Positions 57,114-64,000 of a DNA stretch of 64,000 bases are shown here, in pieces (position 1 is the stretch's first letter; each line of letters starts with the position of its first letter). Position numbers and translations under genes: made by a program. This DNA is from Corynebacterium confusum (GTDB taxonomy: Bacteria > Actinomycetota > Actinomycetes > Mycobacteriales > Mycobacteriaceae): assembly GCF_030408715.1 (NCBI RefSeq), contig NZ_CP047202.1, forward strand, positions 124,001 to 188,000, in the 5' to 3' direction. The notes under the pieces are model-generated. The model was not told where the DNA came from. It saw only the letters and a program-made list of their open reading frames with translations, and did not search any database.

Positions 57114-57842
57114 ATGAAGATGCCAGTATTTATCGCCAGCCAACCGTGGCTGATCATCGGGTGCATGGCGGTGGCCCTGGGGCTGGCCGCCGGCGGCCGC
57201 TTCCTCTTTATGGACGGCGGGTCGTGGACCATCCTGGCCGTCGTGGCCACGACCGTGATTTTCACCCTCGCTGCGGCGGATTCGGCCCACCTGCTTGACT
57301 ACCAGGTCGCACCCGGCCGCTGGTTGGGTTCCGCGGTCGTGTGCGCAGTAGTCGCAGCCGCGGTGGCCGCGGGCGTGCTTGGTGTGGCGATGTTTGTCAT
57401 GCAGGATGACTCGCCGTATTACTCCGGCTACGACAGCTTCATCGTCACTTCCGGCCCAGTGGAATGGCTTGATACCAATGGGCAGCCCTATATCGTCCTC
57501 GACGCCGGGGTAGGCGGGTGCGAAGTGGTCCTGACTCTCCTGGTGGTCTTCACCATCTTCCTTGCCGCCGCGCTCGTCGGGGTGGGGCTGGGCGCGGTGC
57601 GCGCCCGTCGCTCGGCCCGCGCGCAGTGGGTGGCGGTCTTCGCCGGTATCGCGGTTGCCATCGTCGTCGCGTGGTTCATCGACCAGGTGCTGGGCATTTC
57701 CGTGCCCGCGCCGCTGCCGGGGGTGTTCCTCTTTTGCATCCCGGTAGCCGTGGTGGGGGTAGTGGTGGCCGGCGTGAGTATCCAACGGTCCCGCACACGC
57801 TGGGCGGGTAGTGCGGATAGGGTTAAACTCGCCCGCAGCTGA
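57114..57842 (+). CDS. ABC transporter membrane subunit (GntR-linked)
   Basis: A 242-residue membrane protein with about six hydrophobic segments (for example WLIIGCMAVALGLAAGGRFL, VVCAVVAAAVAAGVLGVAMF, VVLTLLVVFTIFLAAALVGV) and an extracytoplasmic loop around residues 97-133 (YYSGYDSFIVTSGPVEWL). No family motif recognised; the role as permease is inferred from the operon. The ribosome site is AGGGGAGGAA. The transported compound is unknown. Confidence 0.72.
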   Translation: MKMPVFIASQPWLIIGCMAVALGLAAGGRFLFMDGGSWTILAVVATTVIFTLAAADSAHLLDYQVAPGRWLGSAVVCAVVAAAVAAGVLGVAMFVMQDDSPYYSGYDSFIVTSGPVEWLDTNGQPYIVLDAGVGGCEVVLTLLVVFTIFLAAALVGVGLGAVRARRSARAQWVAVFAGIAVAIVVAWFIDQVLGISVPAPLPGVFLFCIPVAVVGVVVAGVSIQRSRTRWAGSADRVKLARS

Positions 57843-57865
57843 GTGCTAAGTCACGTAGGCGGCGC

Positions 57866-57871
57866 TATGCT
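57866..57871 (+). promoter_or_regulatory. Possible -10 box (TATGCT) of aspT
   Basis: TATGCT lies 64 bases before the aspT ATG. No clear -35 was seen. Confidence 0.35.
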
Positions 57872-57934
57872 AGGGGGTCAATAAGCAACCACTGATCTCT
57901 CCTCGGATACCGGAAGGTAGGCAGACGAGCTCCT

Positions 57935-59206
57935 ATGTCTCTTCTAGATTTGGGCGCGGCAGAGCGCGCCGAACTAGCAACTCAGATTCGTGCCGATTAC
58001 GAAGATTTGAAGGCCAAGGGTCTGAAACTGGATCTGACTAGGGGCAAGCCCTCCAAGGAGCAGCTGGCGCTGTCCGAGGACCTGCTGGAGCTGCCGGGCC
58101 GCAACAACTACACCGACGCCATCGGCGCGGATGTGCGCAACTACGGCAACCTGCAGGGCATCGTTGATATCCGCCAGCTGTGGGGCAAGTTGCTGGGTAT
58201 TAATCCGGACCTGTTGATGGCCGGGGACTCTTCCTCCCTGAACTTCGAGTTCGACGTCATCTCCTGGGCCTACACCTTCGGCACCAACGACTCGGAGCGC
58301 CCGTGGAGCCAGGAAGAAACGATCAAGTGGATTTGCCCGGTGCCGGGCTACGACCGCCACCACAGCATCACGGAGCGCTTCGGCTTTGAGATGGTCACCG
58401 TGCCCATGCTGGAAGATGGCCCGGACGTGGAGGCCATCCGCGAGCTGGTCAAGGACCCGCAGGTCAAGGGCATGTGGGCCGTGCCGATGTTCTCCAATCC
58501 TTCGGGCGTTACCTTCACCGAGGAGGTCGTGCGCGAGCTGGCCTCCATGGACACGGCCGCCCCGGACTTCCGCATTATGTGGGATAACGCCTACGCGGTC
58601 CACACGCTGACCGACGAATTCCCGGAGATCATCGACGTGCTGGGCCTGTCCCGCGAGGTGGGCAACCCCAACCGCTTCTTCGTTTTCTCCTCGACCTCCA
58701 AGATCACCTTCGCCGGCTCCGGCGTGGGCTTCATGGCTTCCTCCGAGGCGAACCTCGACTGGTTCAAGTCGATCGCCGGCAAGCGCGGTATCGGCCCGAA
58801 CAAGGTCAACCAGCTCGCCCACGCGGAGTTCTTCGACTCCGCCGAGGGCGTGCGCGCGGTCATGCGCCGCCACGCCGCGCTGCTGGCCCCGAAGTTCGAG
58901 GCCGTGCTGCGCATCCTGGACGAGCGCCTGGGCAAGTACGAGGTCGCGCAGTGGACCAAGCCCACCGGCGGCTACTTCGTCTCCCTGGACGTCATTGATG
59001 GCACCGCCACCCGCGTGTGGGAGCTGGCCAAGGAGGCCGGCATTGTGCTGACCCCGGCCGGTTCCTCCTTCCCGCTGGGCCAGGACCCGAACGACCGCAA
59101 CATCCGGCTTGCGCCGTCGATGCCGCCGCTGGAAGAGGTCGAGGCCGCCATGGACGGCGTGGCCGTCTGTGTGCTTCTGGCCGCCCTCGAGAAGCTGGGG
59201 GCGTAG
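57935..59206 (+). CDS. aspT: Aspartate aminotransferase (subgroup Ic, AspT type)
   Basis: A 423-residue PLP enzyme interconverting aspartate/2-oxoglutarate and oxaloacetate/glutamate. KLDLTRGKPSKEQLALSEDL at residues 31-50 is diagnostic of the unusual Ic subgroup found in corynebacteria. Further marks are DSSSLNFEFDVISW, VPMFSNPSGVTF, IMWDNAYAVHTL and the PLP lysine in FFVFSSTSKITFAGSG. GGAAGG lies upstream of the ATG. Position just before dnaX agrees with the known corynebacterial order (aspT - hypothetical - dnaX). Confidence 0.92.
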   Translation: MSLLDLGAAERAELATQIRADYEDLKAKGLKLDLTRGKPSKEQLALSEDLLELPGRNNYTDAIGADVRNYGNLQGIVDIRQLWGKLLGINPDLLMAGDSSSLNFEFDVISWAYTFGTNDSERPWSQEETIKWICPVPGYDRHHSITERFGFEMVTVPMLEDGPDVEAIRELVKDPQVKGMWAVPMFSNPSGVTFTEEVVRELASMDTAAPDFRIMWDNAYAVHTLTDEFPEIIDVLGLSREVGNPNRFFVFSSTSKITFAGSGVGFMASSEANLDWFKSIAGKRGIGPNKVNQLAHAEFFDSAEGVRAVMRRHAALLAPKFEAVLRILDERLGKYEVAQWTKPTGGYFVSLDVIDGTATRVWELAKEAGIVLTPAGSSFPLGQDPNDRNIRLAPSMPPLEEVEAAMDGVAVCVLLAALEKLGA

Positions 59207-59792
59207 CGCAATTAACAACACGGATATTGCGTATTGGCTCGATCAGGTAATCCCGGCCTCCCTGGAGTTCCGCGACGTCTCCTCCGCTGACGGCGGCACC
59301 CGCTGGCGGATCGGAACCGCCGAGCTCGGCGACGGCCAGGCGCTGGCGGTGACCGTGGGCTTTAGCCAGGTGGATACCGGCCTGCAGCGCGCCGACGATG
59401 GCGTCGACGTGCGCTGTGAGCTGCTGGCCGTGGGCCGGACGAACCCCGCCACGGTGGCGGCGGCGGTGCAGGCTGCCGCGGATCAGATTGCGGCGGCGGC
59501 CGGGGTCATCCCGGCCCAGCCCGGCGTCCTGCTGCCGAACATGGCCGCGGGCAGCGCCCTGGAGCAGGACGAATCCGTCACGGCCCGGCACGGGCTGCTC
59601 ATCGCCCCCTACCTCTGGGGCGGGCAGACCCCGCAGGTGGCAGAGGACAAACGTCTGACGCTGATCTGCCAGCTGCTGGTGCTCACCGACGCCGAATACT
59701 CCTACGCCGCCGACGAAGGCGTGGGGCCTTTCCAGCAGGCAGTCGCCGACGGCGGGATTGACCTGCTCGACTTCTCCCGGGCCGATGGCTAA
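59169..59792 (+). CDS. Conserved hypothetical protein with unclear start
   Basis: The coding part is convincing from about 59211 (INNTDIAYWLDQVIPASLEF) to 59792 and encodes about 193 residues with a YbjN-like or novel alpha/beta look; no family is certain. There is no ATG near the start. The first canonical start is GTG at 59169, inside aspT, overlapping it by 38 bases. An ATT at 59211, a few bases after GGGGGCG, would fit better. I give the GTG form. It ends 17 bases before dnaX. Confidence 0.6.
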   Translation: MCFWPPSRSWGRSAINNTDIAYWLDQVIPASLEFRDVSSADGGTRWRIGTAELGDGQALAVTVGFSQVDTGLQRADDGVDVRCELLAVGRTNPATVAAAVQAAADQIAAAAGVIPAQPGVLLPNMAAGSALEQDESVTARHGLLIAPYLWGGQTPQVAEDKRLTLICQLLVLTDAEYSYAADEGVGPFQQAVADGGIDLLDFSRADG

Positions 59793-59796
59793 GCGG

Positions 59797-59802
59797 TAGG
59801 AT
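59797..59802 (+). promoter_or_regulatory. Leaderless-type -10 box (TAGGAT) for dnaX
   Basis: TAGGAT ends seven bases before the GTG at 59810. Confidence 0.5.
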
Positions 59803-59809
59803 TTACGGC

Positions 59810-62404
59810 GTGGCTCTTTACCGGAAATATCGTCCCGCAAGTTTCTCCGAGGTGGTAGGCCAAGAACAGGTCACCACCCCGTTGTCGGCTGCCCTGGACT
59901 CGGGGCGCATCAACCACGCCTACCTGTTTTCCGGGCCGCGGGGCTGCGGCAAGACCTCCTCGGCGCGCATTATGGCGCGCTCGCTCAACTGCGTGGAAGG
60001 GCCCACCTCCACCCCGTGCGGGGTCTGTGAGTCCTGTGTCTCCCTGGCCCCGGGCGGGCCGGGCAACCTGGACGTCACTGAACTGGACGCCGCCTCCCAC
60101 AACGGAGTGGAGGACATGCGCGAGCTGCGCGACCGCGCCTACTACGCCCCGGCGGAGTCCCGCTACCGTATCTTCATCATCGACGAGGCGCACATGATCT
60201 CCGCCTCGGGCGCGAACGCCCTGCTCAAGGTGGTTGAGGAGCCGCCGGAGCACGTCATCTTCATCTTCGCGACGACGGAGCCGGAAAAAATCATCGGCAC
60301 CATCCGCTCGCGTACCCACCACTATCCCTTCCGGCTGCTGACCCCGCCGGCGATGAAGGGGCTGCTGCAGCGCACCGTCGCCGCCGAGGGCGTGCAGGTC
60401 GAAGACTCCGTCTACCCCATGGTCATCCAGGCCGGCGGCGGCTCCCCGCGTGACACCCTCTCCATCCTGGACCAGTTGCTGGCCGGCGCCGGCCCGGACG
60501 GCCTGACCTACGAGCTCGCCCGCCCGCTGCTGGGCGTCGCGGACATCACGCTCATCGACGACGCCGTCGCCGCCCTGGCCAGCGGCGACAAGGCCGCCCT
60601 GTTCCAGCTGGTCGATCACGTCATTGAGGCCGGCCACGAGCCGCGCCGTTTCGCCGTCGACCTGCTGGACCGCCTGCGCGATCTCATGGTGCTCCAAGCC
60701 GTCCCGGACGCCATCTCCGCCGGGCTGGTCGACGCCCCCGCCGACCGCGCCGAGGCGCTGACCGATCAGGCGCAGCGCTTCAGCGGCGACCACCTGGTCT
60801 TTCTGGCCGAGACCGTCAGCGAGCAGATTGCCGGCCTGCGCGGGGCGACCTCGCCGCGCTTGCTGCTGGAAATCCTCTGCGCTCACCTGGTCTCCGCCGC
60901 CCGCCCGGCCGTTGGCCCCGCGGCGCCGACCACCAGCGGCCAGCCCCACCTGGCGGCCCAGTCCGGCCAGCCCCACCCGGCGGCCCAGTCCGGCCAGCCC
61001 CACCCGGCGGCCCAGTCCGGCCAGCCGCAGCAGCAACCGCAACAGCAACAGACCCAGTCCCGGCCCGCCGGCTCCGCCCAGGAGGGCGCGGCAGCCGCCG
61101 CGGCCACCGCTGCCCGAATCGCCGCCGCCCGCCGAGAGCGCCAGCAGCAGGGCAACGCTCAAAACCGCGGCCCCGAGCAGTCACCGGCACCGGCACCGGT
61201 CCATGTCGAAAAGCCGGTGCCTGCCGAGCACCCGGGTGAGCAGCCGGCGGAAGCCGCAGCGGCTGACGCGCAGCAGGAGCAGCCCCAGCAGGAACAGGCC
61301 CCGGCCGCCGCGCCGGTAACGCACGGCGCGGACGCCGAGCCGGAGCGCGCACCGCAGCCGACCGAGCAGCCGGAGCGCCCGGCAGCGGAGCCCGCTGAGC
61401 AGGAGGATGACGCCGAGCAGTCTGGGCAGCCCGCAGAATCGGCACCGGAGCAGGCACAGACTGCTGCCGCACCGGAACCGGCTTCCGACCCGGAGGAGCT
61501 GACCGCGGCTATTCGGAACCAGTGGGCCACGCTGCGTGAGCGCGTGGGCGCTACCAACAAGGTCGCCGAGATCATGTTGACCGAGGCGCGCGTGCTGGGC
61601 ATCCGGGACAACACCCTGGTCTTAGGACACACCACCGGGGCGCTGGCGCAGCGCTTGAACGCTCCGGAAAACGCCGGGGACCTGCAGCGGGTCCTGCGCG
61701 AGGAATACCAGGTCGAGCTCGGCATCGAGTGCGTGGTCGGAACCGACCCGGTCCAGCAGGGCTTCAACGCCCAGCCGGGCGCCAAGCCGGCCTGGAACCC
61801 GCAGAAAAACCAGCGCGAATCCAGCGACGATCAGGAGTCCGAGAGGCCTAGCTCTGCTGCGCCCACGCCCGAACCGCAACCAGCGGATAATTCTGGCTGG
61901 GGCAGCCCGCGGCCTTTAGGTGGTCCGGAAGAGCCGGAGAAGGCACCGTCCCCGCAGCCCCAGCAGGCCCCGCCCGCCGCGCCCACGGCGCAGGGGTCCG
62001 GTGCGGGTGCAGGCGGTGGGAATGTCGCTAACGCGCGCCCTAGCTGGCAGGACCGCATTCAGCAGGCGGCGGCGCAGGCGAAAAAGCGCGATGCCAACAC
62101 CTTCAGCAACGGGGTGCCGCTGCCGCCGGACCCGGGCCCGGAGGAAGGCTACGGTGTCCCGCCGGAAGACGACTACGTGCCGCAACAGCCGGCCGGTCAG
62201 CCAGAGGCCCCGCAGCAGGAGCAGGCGCCGCGGCCGGCACCAGGGCAGGGCCAGCCCGGCCCGCAGGACGCTGCGGCGCTGCGGGACGAGGAAGAGCAGA
62301 TGATGGCGGCCGCGGCCCAGGAGACCGGGGAGCGCGACCACCGCAGTGCCTTGGAAGTAGCGATGGAGTTGCTCAGCGATCAGCTGGGGGCGCGTCGCTT
62401 GTAG
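59810..62404 (+). CDS. dnaX: DNA polymerase III subunit tau/gamma (DnaX)
   Basis: An 864-residue clamp-loader ATPase. AAA+ domain in residues 1-240: Walker A SGPRGCGKTSSARIM near 43-57, zinc cysteines in CVEGPTSTPCGVCESC, DEAHM as Walker B, and GGGSPRDTLSILDQ as sensor 2. Domain III follows to about 370. Residues about 370-560 are Gln/Pro/Ala-rich with three near-identical nine-residue repeats. A second folded block (about 563-650, AIRNQWATLRERVGATNK) probably binds polymerase or helicase, and a further Pro/Gln-rich tail ends the protein. It starts with GTG and has a leaderless -10. Confidence 0.93.
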   Translation: MALYRKYRPASFSEVVGQEQVTTPLSAALDSGRINHAYLFSGPRGCGKTSSARIMARSLNCVEGPTSTPCGVCESCVSLAPGGPGNLDVTELDAASHNGVEDMRELRDRAYYAPAESRYRIFIIDEAHMISASGANALLKVVEEPPEHVIFIFATTEPEKIIGTIRSRTHHYPFRLLTPPAMKGLLQRTVAAEGVQVEDSVYPMVIQAGGGSPRDTLSILDQLLAGAGPDGLTYELARPLLGVADITLIDDAVAALASGDKAALFQLVDHVIEAGHEPRRFAVDLLDRLRDLMVLQAVPDAISAGLVDAPADRAEALTDQAQRFSGDHLVFLAETVSEQIAGLRGATSPRLLLEILCAHLVSAARPAVGPAAPTTSGQPHLAAQSGQPHPAAQSGQPHPAAQSGQPQQQPQQQQTQSRPAGSAQEGAAAAAATAARIAAARRERQQQGNAQNRGPEQSPAPAPVHVEKPVPAEHPGEQPAEAAAADAQQEQPQQEQAPAAAPVTHGADAEPERAPQPTEQPERPAAEPAEQEDDAEQSGQPAESAPEQAQTAAAPEPASDPEELTAAIRNQWATLRERVGATNKVAEIMLTEARVLGIRDNTLVLGHTTGALAQRLNAPENAGDLQRVLREEYQVELGIECVVGTDPVQQGFNAQPGAKPAWNPQKNQRESSDDQESERPSSAAPTPEPQPADNSGWGSPRPLGGPEEPEKAPSPQPQQAPPAAPTAQGSGAGAGGGNVANARPSWQDRIQQAAAQAKKRDANTFSNGVPLPPDPGPEEGYGVPPEDDYVPQQPAGQPEAPQQEQAPRPAPGQGQPGPQDAAALRDEEEQMMAAAAQETGERDHRSALEVAMELLSDQLGARRL
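60935..61024 (+). repeat. Tandem 27-base repeats inside dnaX
   Basis: Three consecutive 27-base units (60935, 60962, 60989) plus a partial fourth encode SGQPHPAAQ. Units two and three are identical and unit one differs at a few bases. Copy number may vary between strains. Confidence 0.85.
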
Positions 62405-62424
62405 CGATCAGGGGCACGCAGCCT

Positions 62425-62452
62425 CTTCAACGGTCCAGTTTCGGCGGTAGAC
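62425..62452 (+). promoter_or_regulatory. Promoter of ybaB
   Basis: -35-like TTCAAC (62425-62430), a 16-base spacer, and -10 TAGACT (62447-62452), 50 bases before the ATG. Confidence 0.5.
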
Positions 62453-62502
62453 TCGGGCACTGGCGAATTTATCCCTAAAATTCTTGAGAGAAAGGCATAG
62501 CC

Positions 62503-62853
62503 ATGACCCAGCCGGATCAACCCGCAGACATGAATGAACTGATCGCGCAGGCCGCCCGCGTGCAGGCCGAACTGCAGAAGGCCCAGGAAGAAATCCTGGC
62601 CTCTGAGGTCGAAGGCACCGCCGGCAACGGCCTGGTGACCTGCACCATGACCGGTGGCGCGGAGCTCAAGGACTTGAAGATCGACAAGTCCGTCGTGGAT
62701 CCGGAGGACGTGGAGACCCTGCAGGATCTGGTCATCGGCGCCTTCAAGGATGCCCACCAGAAGGCCGGCGAGCTGGCCCAGGAAAAGATCGGCCCGCTGT
62801 CCCAGGGCATGGGCGGCGGCGCCCCGGGCGACATGGGCAATCTGATGGGTTAG
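62503..62853 (+). CDS. ybaB: YbaB/EbfC-family nucleoid-associated protein
   Basis: A 116-residue dimeric DNA-binding protein. A long N-terminal helix (MNELIAQAARVQAELQKAQ) is followed by the family block EGTAGNGLVTCTMTGGAELK and KIDKSVVDPEDVETLQDLV. The C-terminus is Gly/Met-rich (GMGGGAPGDMGNLMG). The GAGAAAGG ribosome site is good. The dnaX-ybaB-recR order is the classical bacterial arrangement. It binds the nucleoid, possibly guiding recombination repair. Confidence 0.92.
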   Translation: MTQPDQPADMNELIAQAARVQAELQKAQEEILASEVEGTAGNGLVTCTMTGGAELKDLKIDKSVVDPEDVETLQDLVIGAFKDAHQKAGELAQEKIGPLSQGMGGGAPGDMGNLMG

Positions 62854-62890
62854 TCTTGCCCCCGGCTGCGTAACGTAGCCGGCTGTACCG

Positions 62891-62936
62891 GGCCGCGGTT
62901 TGCTTTTGGGAAAAAGCAGGCTGCGGCCTTATTCTT
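62891..62936 (+). terminator. Terminator-like hairpin between ybaB and recR
   Basis: Arms GGCCGCGGTTTGCTTTT (62891-62907) and AAAAAGCAGGCTGCGGCC (62911-62928) pair with a few wobbles around GGG. They are followed by TTATTCTTGTT. The hairpin may attenuate read-through into recR. Confidence 0.6.
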
Positions 62937-62981
62937 GTTCTCGTTGCCTTTCCCGGAGTAAAGAAAGTAGGTCGGTGCCCG

Positions 62982-63638
62982 GTGTTTGAAGGACCTTTGC
63001 AGGATCTCATCGACGAGCTCTCCCGGCTGCCGGGCGTGGGCCCGAAGAGCGCGCAACGGATCGCCTTCCACATTCTGCACATGGAACCCGAGGACATCGA
63101 GCGTTTGCGCAACGCGCTGGCCGCCGTGCGCGACGGGGTAACCTTCTGCCGGATTTGCTGCAATATCTCCCGGGAATCGGTCTGCCGCATCTGCGTGAAC
63201 TCGCAGCGCGACCGCAGCACCATCTGCGTGGTGGAGGAGCCGAAGGACATCCAGGTCATCGAGCGCACCGGCGAATACGAGGGGCGCTATCACGTGCTGG
63301 GCGGGGCGCTGGATCCGTTGGCCAATATCGGCCCGAAAGACCTGAACATCTCCCAGCTGCTGCAGCGCATCGGCGGTGTGCTGCCCGACCGAGAGCTCGC
63401 GGATTCCACGGAGGAGAACCCGCAGTACGACTCCACGCCGGAGATCAAGGAAGTCATCCTGGCCACCGACCCGAACACGGAGGGCGAGGCCACCGCCTCC
63501 TACCTGGTGCGCCTGCTCAAGGACTTCCCGGACCTGCGGATAACCCGCCTGGCCTCCGGCATGCCGCTGGGCGGCGACCTGGAATTCGTGGACGAGCTGA
63601 CGTTGTCGCGCGCCCTGTCGGGCCGCCTGACGGTCTAG
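62982..63638 (+). CDS. recR: Recombination protein RecR
   Basis: A 218-residue recombination mediator acting with RecF/RecO to load RecA at gaps. The helix-hairpin-helix [20 protein letters not shown] lies at residues 11-30. The zinc finger is CRICCNIS...CRIC near residues 53-70. The Toprim domain starts at [10 protein letters not shown] and includes [15 protein letters not shown] and [14 protein letters not shown]. It starts with GTG. The stop overlaps the convergent gatD-like gene by four bases. Confidence 0.94.
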   Translation: MFEGPLQDLIDELSRLPGVGPKSAQRIAFHILHMEPEDIERLRNALAAVRDGVTFCRICCNISRESVCRICVNSQRDRSTICVVEEPKDIQVIERTGEYEGRYHVLGGALDPLANIGPKDLNISQLLQRIGGVLPDRELADSTEENPQYDSTPEIKEVILATDPNTEGEATASYLVRLLKDFPDLRITRLASGMPLGGDLEFVDELTLSRALSGRLTV

Positions 63639-64000
63639 GCCAGGCGCTCCGCCCGCAGCTGCTGTACCGCGGGCAGGTCCAGCGGAGCCAGATCCTGGAG
63701 CCGCTGGCCGGTGGAGCGGGCCAGCAGCAGGTCGGCCAGCTGCGGGTTGCGGGCCAGGGCCGGGCCGTGCATATAGGTGGCGATGACGCTGTCCTGGACC
63801 GCGCCCTCGCCGACGCGCTGCTGCTTGGCGTCGGGCAGGTCGGCGGTGGCGGCGGCATCGCTGTTGCCGGTGCCGCGCTTGACGATACCCAGGGGCTGGG
63901 CCGACGGGCCCAGGATGGTCGCGCCCAGGTGGTTTTCGAAGCCGGTCAGCGGCTCGGTCAGCTCGCTGGTGTAGCCGGCCGCCCAGGGGGTGGACTGGAC
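63635..64000 (-). CDS. gatD: GatD-like type 1 glutamine amidotransferase (5' part outside window)
   Basis: The C-terminal 121 residues of a CobB/CobQ-type glutaminase. [19 protein letters not shown] and [20 protein letters not shown] match the GatD partner of MurT, which amidates D-Glu of lipid II; the His in TYMHGP belongs to the catalytic triad. The start and catalytic Cys lie beyond 64000. murT would be expected upstream on the minus strand, outside the window. A cobyric-acid-synthase-like alternative is less likely given the short end. Confidence 0.82.
   Translation of the reverse strand, partial: VQSTPWAAGYTSELTEPLTGFENHLGATILGPSAQPLGIVKRGTGNSDAAATADLPDAKQQRVGEGAVQDSVIATYMHGPALARNPQLADLLLARSTGQRLQDLAPLDLPAVQQLRAERLA

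Noticed and set aside
60280..60300. A-rich run (GGAAAAAATC) in dnaX as a programmed frameshift site giving gamma subunit
   Set aside because: It lies inside the AAA+ domain, far upstream of where gamma should end, and no stimulatory hairpin or suitable -1 stop is evident.
59789..61162. Minus-strand frame of 457 codons opposite dnaX
   Set aside because: Low-complexity translation antisense to a well-supported essential gene.

Overview
This is a high-GC actinobacterial chromosome segment, almost certainly from a Corynebacterium. The strongest evidence is one cell-wall locus holding a single EmbC-type arabinosyltransferase, AftA, DprE1/DprE2, two GtrA-like proteins, GlfT1 and the Wzt/Wzm galactan exporter. 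Other support comes from the short SRP RNA, the tRNA deaminase-associated protein next to TadA, an actinobacterial DnaX with a long Pro/Gln/Ala tail, and many genes that look leaderless (a TANNNT -10 box only 6-8 nt before the start codon).

Layout. 1-8 kb: the 3' end of choline dehydrogenase betA, two tandem LysE exporters, a run of small genes (YbjQ, S4, VOC, alkyltransferase-like), a paired SMR efflux pump, an M13 peptidase and an alpha/beta hydrolase. 8-21.9 kb: arabinogalactan assembly. DprE1/DprE2 make decaprenyl-phospho-arabinose, AftA and EmbC use it, GlfT1 starts the galactan and Wzm/Wzt export it. A small secreted protein lies on the opposite strand between dprE2 and aftA. 22-30 kb: a class V PLP enzyme, a quinone reductase, a molybdenum-cofactor cluster (moeA, moaB, moaE, moeB-like with rhodanese, divergent moaD), an aromatic aminotransferase and an internally deleted keto-acid decarboxylase remnant. 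30-41 kb: an MFS exporter, a NUDIX-LOG fusion, MgtE, a DASS dicarboxylate transporter, acetoin/butanediol dehydrogenase, tyrA with a DUF1990 gene, tadA and csbD.

41-50 kb: an MMPL transporter, then what looks like a queuosine salvage group: tgt, an ABC-class ATPase of unknown role, a YhhQ-type queuine/preQ precursor importer and glutamyl-Q tRNA(Asp) synthetase. The Tgt lacks the three zinc cysteines expected from the family. A CPA1 antiporter and a GNAT enzyme follow. 50.9-55.4 kb: an accessory pocket ending at a tRNA-Ser. It holds two IS3-family elements, an AT-rich SdpI-like gene between them, a broken gene with an in-frame TAG, a lipoprotein, a transposase remnant and one CRISPR-repeat-like hairpin. 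55.4-64 kb: SRP RNA, a GntR-ABC-permease operon with a clear promoter/operator, aspT, a hypothetical gene with an unclear start, dnaX, ybaB, recR and the start of a gatD-like amidotransferase.

The window carries five tRNAs. Four are serine tRNAs (TGA, GCT, CGA, GGA), which together can read all six serine codons; the fifth is tRNA-Arg(ACG). No rRNA, prophage or CRISPR array was seen. All product names come from reading motifs and gene order. No database search was possible.
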